Notes under the pieces: generated by a model | What the model was told of the DNA's origin: nothing | The model's database searches: none | Seen by the model: the letters and a program-made list of their open reading frames with translations, nothing else | Shown: positions 42,919-50,587 of the stretch, piece by piece | Position numbering within the stretch: the first letter of the stretch is position 1 | How the letters are laid out: each line of letters starts with the position of its first letter | Origin: an uncultured Acidimicrobiales bacterium | Lineage (GTDB): Bacteria; Actinomycetota; Acidimicrobiia; Acidimicrobiales; SZUA-35 | Direction: 5' to 3' | Assembly (NCBI GenBank): GCA_938002965.1 | Contig: CALKZY010000018.1 | Span: 62,001-126,000, forward strand | Length of the DNA: 64,000 nucleotides | Program-made: the position numbers and the translations under genes

Positions 42919-43869
42919 TCAGAGGTGGTGAGCGTCCCCTGAGTTCAGGTGATGCCGCTTCCCTTTTCCGTCCTGGATGACAAGCGCTCCCTCGTCGTCG
43001 ATGTCGACGGCCTCGCCGGTCACGGCGCCCTTGGCCGTGTCGAACCGCACCTGACGGCCGAGGGTCAGACACCTTTGCCGGTAGGCACCCAGGGTCGCCT
43101 CACGGTCGGCTAGCGTTGCCAGCCTCGGTTTCAGCGCCTGCAGATACGCCAGCAACATCTGGTCCCTTGATGCCGCCTTCTCATCACCGTTGTGGGCAGC
43201 GACCGTCTCAGCCAATGTGGTAGCTCTGTTAGCTACCGCTGGAGGCATGGGATTCGACTGTCGAACATTCAGACCCATGCCGATCACCGCGCCAAAGGAA
43301 CCAGGCCCAGCATCCCCAATCATCTGGGTGACCTCGACGAGAATCCCGGCCAACTTCCGCCCGGCCAAGCCCGGAACCAGGACGTCATTGGGCCACTTCA
43401 GTGAGACAGTGCCGCTCGGTTCGAGAATTCCGGCACCGCCAGCTACCAGGTCGACCGCGTCGGCAACGGCCAGGCCGACCGCCAAAGGTAACAGCTGAAG
43501 CTCGACGGCTGACACAGGCCAAAACACCGACGACAACAACGCCGATCCGGGGTGATCTATCCACTGCCGCTGTTGACGGCCTCGTCCAGCCTCCTGGTGA
43601 TCGGTGATGAGAACCAGGCCAGCGGTCGCATGGCCCATGGGTAGCGCTCCGAGGTCGACGTTGGTCGAACCGGTCACGTTCGTATGCCACACAGTGAACG
43701 GCGACACGATCCTCGCAGCGTCATTCACGGCTACTGAATCGTCGGCCGAATGCCGCCCCTCAACCTTGAACAAGTCGTAGCCCAGGTCACGTAGCGAGGC
43801 GGTCGCAGTCGAGGAAAGTTGGGCATCGGATGAGATCTCTTGGCCGAGAGTTCGGCGTTGGCCGTTCAC
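42919..43869 (-). CDS. birA: Biotin--[acetyl-CoA-carboxylase] ligase BirA
   Basis: A biotin protein ligase without a helix-turn-helix domain. The active-site segments are TGSTNVDL, the biotin-binding loop HQEAGRGRQQRQWIDHPGSALLSSV, SLKWPNDVLV, KLAGILVEV and GAVIGMGLNVRQ. The GTG start at 43869 gives 316 residues. The first 50 are unlike other ligases, and a shorter start at 43728 is possible. However, a TAATGT -10 box exactly 7 bases before 43869 favours the longer version as a leaderless gene. It diverges from accC, whose biotin carrier domain is its substrate, with 18 bases between the start codons. Confidence 0.9.
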   Translation of the reverse strand: MNGQRRTLGQEISSDAQLSSTATASLRDLGYDLFKVEGRHSADDSVAVNDAARIVSPFTVWHTNVTGSTNVDLGALPMGHATAGLVLITDHQEAGRGRQQRQWIDHPGSALLSSVFWPVSAVELQLLPLAVGLAVADAVDLVAGGAGILEPSGTVSLKWPNDVLVPGLAGRKLAGILVEVTQMIGDAGPGSFGAVIGMGLNVRQSNPMPPAVANRATTLAETVAAHNGDEKAASRDQMLLAYLQALKPRLATLADREATLGAYRQRCLTLGRQVRFDTAKGAVTGEAVDIDDEGALVIQDGKGKRHHLNSGDAHHL

Positions 43870-43875
43870 GATGTC

Positions 43876-43881
43876 TACATT
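43876..43881 (+). promoter_or_regulatory. -10 box TACATT of leaderless accC (shared with birA)
   Basis: TACATT on the plus strand ends 6 bases before the accC GTG. It is one half of the near-palindromic TACATTA, whose other strand reads TAATGTA for birA. The region just upstream has at most a weak -35 (TTCGGC). Confidence 0.55.
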
Positions 43882-43882
43882 A
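43877..43882 (-). promoter_or_regulatory. -10 box TAATGT of leaderless birA (shared with accC)
   Basis: TAATGT on the minus strand ends 7 bases before the birA GTG and overlaps the accC -10 box by five base pairs, so one melted region could serve both directions. Confidence 0.5.
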
Positions 43883-43887
43883 GGCAG

Positions 43888-45651
43888 GTGTTCAAGAAAG
43901 TGTTGATAGCCAACCGAGGCGAAATCGCTGTACGAGTCATCCGAGCCTGCCGAGAAATGGGGGTGGCGACGGTAGCCGTCTACTCGGAGTTGGATCGAGA
44001 CTCGATGCATGTCCGAATGGCCGACGAAGCGTTCGCCTTGGGTGGACAAACCGCAGCTGAGAGCTACCTGAACACCGATGCCATCCTCGATGTCATCGAC
44101 CGCTCAGGCGCCGACGCTGTTCACCCCGGATACGGGTTCTTCAGTGAGAATGCTGACTTCGCTCGGGCCATCAGTGAACGAGGTGTCACCTTCATCGGGC
44201 CGCCACCGGAAGCCATTGAGGTTATGGGTGACAAGGTCTCGGCTCGCGCCGCCGCCGACAAAGTTGGCGTCAACGGCGTTCCCGGAAACACTGATTTTCT
44301 GACCGGCCCGGAAGGCGTGGTGGCCTTCGGCGAAGAACACGGCTGGCCTGTGGCCATCAAAGCCGCTTACGGCGGCGGCGGCCGCGGCATGAAAGTCGTC
44401 CGTGGGCCCGAAGAAGCAGCCGACGCACTAGAAGCAGCTCAGCGGGAGTCTCTGGCTTACTTCGGTCGCGACGAGTGCTACTTGGAGCGATACCTCACCA
44501 ACCCACGACACATTGAGGTTCAGGTCCTTTGTGACACCCACGGGAACGCCCTCTACCTCGGCACCCGTGACTGCTCTGCTCAACGCCGTCATCAAAAACT
44601 CATTGAGGAAGCACCGGCGCCCGGCCTGGCACCCGAAATTCTGAAAGCTATGGGTGAAGCCGCTGTCGCCGTGGCCAAGGGTTGCGACTACACCAACGCC
44701 GGTACTGTCGAGTTTCTGTACGAGGAGGGCCGCTTCTACTACCTCGAGATGAATACCCGCCTCCAGGTCGAGCACCCTGTGACCGAGATGGTCACCGGAA
44801 TTGACTTGGTCGAGCAGCAGCTTTTGGTTGCCTCGGGCGAAGAGCTACCCATCGACCAAGACGCCGTGACTATCAGTGGCCATGCCATTGAGGTCCGCAT
44901 CAACGCCGAGGACCCGGCCGATGGTGCATTCCTTCCCTCCCCTGGCCCGATCACCGGTCTCAACGTCCCGTCCGGATTCGGGGTGCGCTGGGACGGCGGA
45001 TACCAATCCGGCGACGAGGTAAGCCAGTACTACGACAACCTGGTGGGAAAGCTGGTCTGCTGGGGTCGAGATCGCCAAACCGCTATTCAACGAACACTTC
45101 GAGCACTTGCCGAACTACAGGTGGCCGGGGTAAAGACGACCATTCCGGCCGATTCCGCCATTCTCTCGCACGACGACTTCGCCAACTGCGCACATTCCAC
45201 CAAGTGGGTGGAAGAAACCCTAATGCCCGGCCTGCAGATCAATTCCGGTGACGTCGCCGTTACGGAAACGGCCGAAGAAGCCGAGCCCAAGATCAAACGA
45301 ACAGTCGACGTCGAAGTCAACGGCAAAAAGTTTACTGTCAACATGTGGGTGCCTGAATCAGCCAGCGCCGCTCAACCTGCGTCTGCAGCTCGGGCCCGAA
45401 AGCGCTCCTCGGGCGGAGCAACCTCGGCCGGAAGCGGCTCAGGTGACGTCACGGTGCCGATGCAGGGAACCGTGGTCAAAGTAGTGGCTGAGGTTGGTGA
45501 GGAAGTGGCCGTCGGTGACACAATCTTGGTACTCGAAGCCATGAAGATGGAAAACAATGTCACGGCCGAGAAGGCTGGCAAGGTGACCGAGATCAGGGTG
45601 GAAGCCGGTCAGTCGGTCAGCGGTGGCGACGTAGTCGCTGTCATCGAGTAG
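43888..45651 (+). CDS. accC: Acyl-CoA carboxylase alpha chain (biotin carboxylase + BCCP)
   Basis: A 587-residue fused biotin carboxylase and biotin carrier protein, the alpha subunit type (AccA) of actinobacterial acyl-CoA carboxylases. It begins VFKKVLIANRGEIAVRVIRAC. The ATP-grasp core has KAAYGGGGRGMKVV, FLYEEGRFYYLEMNTRLQVEHPVTE and HAIEVRINAEDP. The C-terminus has the biotinylation motif VLEAMKMENNV about 35 residues from the end. It would charge acetyl-, propionyl- or longer acyl-CoA with a beta subunit encoded elsewhere. GTG at 43888 replaces a longer upstream frame because the family starts here and a -10 box sits 6 bases upstream. Methylmalonyl-CoA mutase is 7 kb away. Confidence 0.95.
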   Translation: MFKKVLIANRGEIAVRVIRACREMGVATVAVYSELDRDSMHVRMADEAFALGGQTAAESYLNTDAILDVIDRSGADAVHPGYGFFSENADFARAISERGVTFIGPPPEAIEVMGDKVSARAAADKVGVNGVPGNTDFLTGPEGVVAFGEEHGWPVAIKAAYGGGGRGMKVVRGPEEAADALEAAQRESLAYFGRDECYLERYLTNPRHIEVQVLCDTHGNALYLGTRDCSAQRRHQKLIEEAPAPGLAPEILKAMGEAAVAVAKGCDYTNAGTVEFLYEEGRFYYLEMNTRLQVEHPVTEMVTGIDLVEQQLLVASGEELPIDQDAVTISGHAIEVRINAEDPADGAFLPSPGPITGLNVPSGFGVRWDGGYQSGDEVSQYYDNLVGKLVCWGRDRQTAIQRTLRALAELQVAGVKTTIPADSAILSHDDFANCAHSTKWVEETLMPGLQINSGDVAVTETAEEAEPKIKRTVDVEVNGKKFTVNMWVPESASAAQPASAARARKRSSGGATSAGSGSGDVTVPMQGTVVKVVAEVGEEVAVGDTILVLEAMKMENNVTAEKAGKVTEIRVEAGQSVSGGDVVAVIE

Positions 45652-47861
45652 TCCGGGCCAAGAGCCAGGACGTCGACAGGCACGCTCAACTCGCTGTTCA
45701 GTCTGTCCACAACGCGGGCGGTTCCCTCGTCATCAGGTACTGGCCCGCCCAGCAAGACATGGGCGGCGCCCAGCGTGTTTACGACATCAATGACCTGCTG
45801 AACCACGTCACCCGTCCGAACCAGAATTCGGCTGGTCAACCCGTCGGCCCCTACTTCATCGATAATCATGTCCATCTGTACTTCCAGCATCCGAGCCAAT
45901 TCGTCGGCTGCTGCCTCCCGCATGGACAGGTCCACGTCGGAGAACCCGTTGTCGTCTAGCACGGCGAGATAGACCAGCTCTGTTAGCTGATCACCGGTTC
46001 GCTGGGCGACCCGAACAGCTTGGCGAACAGCCAGACTGTGGCCGGTCCCGGCCCACGACACGTAGACAAGCTCGCCGTCGGGGGTGATCCGCTCCGACAG
46101 GGCGGTAATCGCAGCTGCATTGCTGGCCGCGTCGCCGGTAGCCACTGCTGTATCTGACTCCCACCGCTCGGCCAACAGGTCAACGGCAGCCATGCGATTG
46201 TTCAAGTCAGTGGTCAGATCGTGGGCTGCGGCCACATCGACCAAGCCGGATCGCACGACGTCACCGAGCGCCGAACGCTCAACCACCAACGCGTCGCGTC
46301 GCGCTTGAAATAGCATCGCCATTTCGAGCTGCGGGTTGGCCCGGAAATGAGACTGCAAGTGCTGGCCCTGACCACCAATGTCTCGTTGATACGACCGGCC
46401 CATAGCATCGGCCATTCCGCTCAGCAATACGCCGTCGGCGCCTAGGCGAGCCATTTCGGCCTGCCCAGCACGACTCATGTACAGCCGGGCTTGATGGCGC
46501 TGTTGCGTCAGCTCGCTGTCAGCCGTACCCGAAAGACCGAGTCGGTCCATCAGTCTCGGGATGGTGGTGCCCTGGATGACGAGGGTGAACAAGACTACGC
46601 CGAAGGTCATCACTCGCAGAATGTCGACCGTCTCCTGTCCGAGGTCCTCTGCACTTAGTGTTAGCACTAACGCCAGCGAAATCGCCCCTCGCAGGCCGGC
46701 CCAAACCATCACGTGCCGATAGGCCATTGGTATCCGTCGTTGGGGCCGAATTCCGGCGGCCACCGCTGCCAACCCATAAGTCAGAACTGCTCTCAGCACC
46801 AGCACACCAACTACAGCCACTCCGACCGCCCACAGGTTTCGGAGCAGCGTGTCGATGCTGATTGTCAACCCGATTACTAAGAAGACCATCGAGTTGACCA
46901 AGAACGTGAGCAACTCCCAGAAGTGCTCAAGCGTTAGGCGAGTTGACGGTGAGGTGTTCTGTAGACCGACATTTCCGACCACCAAACCGGCTGCCACCAC
47001 GGCCAAAATGCCGGAGAAATGAAGATCCTGACCCAGCACCAAGCCGATTTCCTCAGCCAACAAGAATGAGCCGTAGGCCAGGGCCAGCGTTGTGGTCGTC
47101 TCGATCAACGGGTCGTCGACCCGGGCCAGGAAGACGGCGCTAACCAAGTACCCCAACACCAGGCCGACTAGCAGACCACCGGCGGACACCACAATGAAGT
47201 CGCTGGCGGCGCCGCCGACGCTAAATCCTTCACCGGTGGCAGCTTCCACTGCCAAGCCAAAAGCAACAACGGCCACTGCGTCGTTGAACAATGACTCGCC
47301 TTCAACAAGCACGGCAAGTCGCTTTGGAGCACCGAGCGCTTTGAAGAAGGCGATAACGGCCACAGGGTCCGTGGCCGAAATTAGAGCGCCAAAGGCAAAA
47401 GCCGCCGCCCATGGCACGGCCAGCGCCCAATGCACTAGTCCCCCGATGGCCAGCGTTCCCGTAGCCGTCCCGATGAGGGCGAAGAGCAGGATGGGGAAGA
47501 GATCAGCTTTGAGCTTCGGCCATGGAAGCTGAAGCGTTGCTTCGAAAAGCAGCGGCGGCACTAGCAGCGCCAAAATAAGATCGGCGGAAACATCAACGGC
47601 AACGAGGTCGCCTAGGAACGTGGCGAACAGGCCAGCGACAACCAAAGCGACGGTGAACGGGAAACGGACCCGGGCCGCCAGAACCGCTACCACCGCAGCG
47701 ATAGCAACCAGCACTACAGCCGCGATTTCCTGGCGCAGGAACTCACTCGGCCCAGCCTCTGCGGCCAGCATCCAACCGAGGGGACTCTGGAACTGACTAA
47801 TCGCTCCAGTCAGCATGGCGCTGACAGCTGCCCCAACTTCGTATGTGGCCACGTTCCACAC
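45609..47861 (-). CDS. CPA1-family Na+(K+)/H+ antiporter with C-terminal regulatory domain
   Basis: About 750 residues. The N-terminal half is a 12-helix CPA1 exchanger with LILALLVPPLLFEATLQLPW, ALISATDPVAVIAFFKALGAP, VEGESLFNDAVAVVAFGLA and HVMVWAGLRGAISLALVLTLS, all standard for NhaP-type proteins. A helical linker (residues about 440-570) leads to a cytoplasmic domain of about 130 residues with the alternating pattern of a universal stress protein-like fold (GELVYVSWAGTGHSLAV ... VNTLGAAHVLLGGPVPDDEG ... VPVDVLALGP). The GTG at 47861 has AGGAAAG just upstream. An earlier start at 47909 adds 16 residues. Its 3' end overlaps accC by 43 bases, tail to tail. Confidence 0.9.
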   Translation of the reverse strand: MWNVATYEVGAAVSAMLTGAISQFQSPLGWMLAAEAGPSEFLRQEIAAVVLVAIAAVVAVLAARVRFPFTVALVVAGLFATFLGDLVAVDVSADLILALLVPPLLFEATLQLPWPKLKADLFPILLFALIGTATGTLAIGGLVHWALAVPWAAAFAFGALISATDPVAVIAFFKALGAPKRLAVLVEGESLFNDAVAVVAFGLAVEAATGEGFSVGGAASDFIVVSAGGLLVGLVLGYLVSAVFLARVDDPLIETTTTLALAYGSFLLAEEIGLVLGQDLHFSGILAVVAAGLVVGNVGLQNTSPSTRLTLEHFWELLTFLVNSMVFLVIGLTISIDTLLRNLWAVGVAVVGVLVLRAVLTYGLAAVAAGIRPQRRIPMAYRHVMVWAGLRGAISLALVLTLSAEDLGQETVDILRVMTFGVVLFTLVIQGTTIPRLMDRLGLSGTADSELTQQRHQARLYMSRAGQAEMARLGADGVLLSGMADAMGRSYQRDIGGQGQHLQSHFRANPQLEMAMLFQARRDALVVERSALGDVVRSGLVDVAAAHDLTTDLNNRMAAVDLLAERWESDTAVATGDAASNAAAITALSERITPDGELVYVSWAGTGHSLAVRQAVRVAQRTGDQLTELVYLAVLDDNGFSDVDLSMREAAADELARMLEVQMDMIIDEVGADGLTSRILVRTGDVVQQVIDVVNTLGAAHVLLGGPVPDDEGTARVVDRLNSELSVPVDVLALGPDYSMTATTSPPLTD

Positions 47862-47966
47862 CCCCACTTTCCTACCTACCCGTGTGTAGACCGACGCATC
47901 TGCGTACAAAGCACGGCCGACGGCCGCTCCGGGGTCGAGTGTAGATTGCCGAACCGCGAGTTTTGG

Positions 47967-49361
47967 CTACTCGGCCGCCTCGGACAGAACTTCAGCCAGC
48001 GCCGGATGGACAAATAACGATTCCATTAGGTCACGTACGGTCAGTCCGGCGGTTACAGCCAGCGCCAGTACCGAGATCAACTCCGCAGCGTGCCGTCCAA
48101 CGATTGACCCGCCCATCACAACACCGGTTGCCGGGTCGGACACGATTTTCACGAAACCACGGGAGTCGTTGTTGATCAACGCTTTGGCCGAGACTGAGAA
48201 TGGCACTTTCGTAACCCGGATCTTGCGGCCCTCGGCGAACGCATCGGCCTCGGCGATTCCGACGTCAGCGATCTCCGGGTCGGTGAATATGGCCGAGGCG
48301 GCCTTGTCATAGTCGAGATGCCGATGCGGAGCGGCGTGCAGGCCCATAGCATGCTCTGCGATCTTGCGGCCCTGCACCGAGGCAACCGAAGACAGTGGTA
48401 GCTTGCCGGACAGATCACCGGCGGCATAAATGTGGGAGACGCTCGACTGGAGGTTGTGATCCACCTTGACGTAACCCCATTCCTCCTCCACTCCGGCGGC
48501 GTCGAGGCCCAGATTGTCGGAGTTGGGAATGGAACCAATGGCCAACAAGACATGGGAGCCTTCAGCCACTCGCCCGTCGTCGCAGACCACTCGAACCCTG
48601 TCGCCGGTGGTCTCGATGCTCTCGGCCCTTGCTCCGATGAGTAGGTTCACGCCACGGTCGAGGAAGCTCTGCTCCAACACCGCTGCAACCTCAGGATCCT
48701 TTTCTGGTAGGACCTGGCGGCGAGATACCACCAGGGTCACATCAGATCCGAATGACTTGAACATGTGGACGAACTCCACGCCGGTCACACCCGATCCAAC
48801 GACGATCAGATGGTCTGGTAGTTGCGGCGGCGGATAGGCATGACGAGTGGTCAACACTCGCTCACCGTCGATAGGTGCCCACTCCGGGATGCGAGGCCGT
48901 GACCCCGTGGACAGCACGATCACGTCACCTCGCAGGGCTTCGACCTCGCCGAAGTTGTGGGTGACCTCAATGTCATTGGGGCCGGTCAAGCGCCCCGTGC
49001 CTTCAATCAGTCGCACGCCTTGGCTTTCCAGCAGCGACGTCATTGACTCTTCGAGGCGGTCTTCGATATCGGTAATGCGCTTGCGGAGCGTTTCAAAGTC
49101 CAGTTGGACATCAACGGTGGCCAGTCCCATTTCAGAGGCATCATTCATGGTCGCCATGGCACTGCCGGTGGCGATCATGGCCTTCGAAGGCACGCAGTCA
49201 AGAAGGTGAGCGGCGCCGCCGACGATGTCGCGTTCGATAAGCGTTACCTTGGCGCCGAGCCGAGCGGCGTGAGTGGCACATGTCGTGCCGGCCGGTCCGC
49301 CACCAATGATCACAAAGTGCTTCGGTGGGCGGGAATCGCGAGCGTTTTCGTTGGGATCCAT
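47967..49361 (-). CDS. lpdA: LpdA-like flavoprotein disulfide reductase with one active-site Cys
   Basis: A 464-residue FAD- and NAD(P)H-binding protein: FAD motif FVIIGGGPAGTTCATHAARLG, NAD motif LIVVGSGVTGVEFVHMFKSFG, FAD motif 2 HIYAAGDLSG, and the dimerisation domain. The usual CxxxxC disulfide is broken: GGAAHLLDCVPSKAMI keeps only the second Cys. This is the same pattern as M. tuberculosis LpdA (Rv3303c, GGAAxxxDCVPSK), which is a quinone reductase and not a lipoamide dehydrogenase. So a NAD(P)H:quinone or similar reductase role is likely. The C-terminal HPALAE dyad is retained. Confidence 0.9.
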   Translation of the reverse strand: MDPNENARDSRPPKHFVIIGGGPAGTTCATHAARLGAKVTLIERDIVGGAAHLLDCVPSKAMIATGSAMATMNDASEMGLATVDVQLDFETLRKRITDIEDRLEESMTSLLESQGVRLIEGTGRLTGPNDIEVTHNFGEVEALRGDVIVLSTGSRPRIPEWAPIDGERVLTTRHAYPPPQLPDHLIVVGSGVTGVEFVHMFKSFGSDVTLVVSRRQVLPEKDPEVAAVLEQSFLDRGVNLLIGARAESIETTGDRVRVVCDDGRVAEGSHVLLAIGSIPNSDNLGLDAAGVEEEWGYVKVDHNLQSSVSHIYAAGDLSGKLPLSSVASVQGRKIAEHAMGLHAAPHRHLDYDKAASAIFTDPEIADVGIAEADAFAEGRKIRVTKVPFSVSAKALINNDSRGFVKIVSDPATGVVMGGSIVGRHAAELISVLALAVTAGLTVRDLMESLFVHPALAEVLSEAAE

Positions 49362-49513
49362 GGCCTGACTCTCTGTCTGACGTTCTACCTGTCTTGGTTC
49401 GACAGGATTTGGCTCGGGCCCGGTGATGGCCGATCGCCGCTACCGACCATATCGGATGAAGACCAAGCCCTATGACCATCAGCAGACGCCGTTGCGGTGT
49501 TGTCTCAGTCCGT

Positions 49514-50587
49514 CTACGAGGAAGCCGTGGCTACCTTTCTCTCCAACCGGGCTAGTCGTTTGTACATAGCAAACATGGCGACGTAGGCCAGGTCGTGCAC
49601 CTCATCGCCATCGCTGTTCGGCAGGGAGGCCACATCGCTCCTCTTCGGAGGCGGGAACACGCCCGGTTCCGAGGGGACATCCGGGAAGTACTGTCGGCGC
49701 AGTCGCTCATTGGCTTCGCTGTATTGCTGAACGATCGCCCGTCGTTGCCCCAGCGTCAACACCGCCGATCCTCGGTAGTCCTTGTATGCCTTCTCTCCCA
49801 GCAGATCCTCTAAGAAGGCGTAGAACCGGTGATCATGAGGATCATCGAACAACACCTCGCGATAGGTGTTGGCCACTCGGTTGAACCTCTCATGCAGCGT
49901 CCTATTGGCTTCGGCCACTGGTTCGTAGCGGGTGTGGTCGAGTCCGGCGTGGTGGGCGAAATCAGCTACGACGTCTCCCCCTTCCAGATTCTCTCGGGCG
50001 AAGACCCGAACGGTCAGGGCATCGTCACCATAGGTAAGCCTCCACGGCTCCAACCGGTCATGCCAGTCCAACGACCCGTTCACCTTGTCGGCATAGGCCC
50101 AGAAGTTGGCATGGCGCTTGAGATGCCACTGCTGCCAAGCCGACACCATTAGGTCATCTTGGCGTCGGACATAGGCCACAACGTGAATCTCAAACGCTTC
50201 AGCGCTGGAGGCGAAGAGGCGATGAAACCCTCGGGGATTTAGCAAGTTCTCCGCGCTGAGAATCAACGTGTGCCAGCCATGCTCGTCCATCTGTCGTCGA
50301 AGCTTTGCGAGCCGGGACGTGATGTCGTCGTCGAACCCGTCGGTGCCCATGCCGTGGTTGAAAAGGCGAAGCTGGTTGCCACGCTGATGGCTGGAAAGGT
50401 TGAGATCAACACCAGGGACAACGAAGCCATCTTCGCGAAGTGCCGTTGCGTTGGTTCCCAGGAACGACTGGATCGCTGAGCTACCGCATTTCCCCGAGCC
50501 GATATGGATCACAAGGCGAGGCGGGGCGCCAAGACTTTCGCCCTCGGATCCTGATGACCGGTCAACCCAAGATCGAATACCGGTCAT
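49514..50587 (-). CDS. Sulfotransferase-like protein of a surface glycan cluster
   Basis: A 357-residue protein with an N-terminal phosphate-binding loop typical of PAPS-dependent sulfotransferases (LVIHIGSGKCGSSAIQSFLG). The second PAPS-contact region is plausibly HVVAYVRRQDDLMVSAWQQW. The middle contains ENLLNPRGFHRLF. Its start overlaps the GT2 stop by 4 bases (ATGA), so it probably modifies the same glycan or a protein-linked sugar. Substrate is unknown and catalysis is not proved by motifs alone. Confidence 0.78.
   Translation of the reverse strand: MTGIRSWVDRSSGSEGESLGAPPRLVIHIGSGKCGSSAIQSFLGTNATALREDGFVVPGVDLNLSSHQRGNQLRLFNHGMGTDGFDDDITSRLAKLRRQMDEHGWHTLILSAENLLNPRGFHRLFASSAEAFEIHVVAYVRRQDDLMVSAWQQWHLKRHANFWAYADKVNGSLDWHDRLEPWRLTYGDDALTVRVFARENLEGGDVVADFAHHAGLDHTRYEPVAEANRTLHERFNRVANTYREVLFDDPHDHRFYAFLEDLLGEKAYKDYRGSAVLTLGQRRAIVQQYSEANERLRRQYFPDVPSEPGVFPPPKRSDVASLPNSDGDEVHDLAYVAMFAMYKRLARLERKVATASS

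Noticed and set aside
47967-49361. Lipoamide dehydrogenase (E3 component)
   Set aside because: Only one of the two active-site cysteines is present and no 2-oxoacid dehydrogenase genes are adjacent. The sequence pattern matches LpdA-type quinone reductases.
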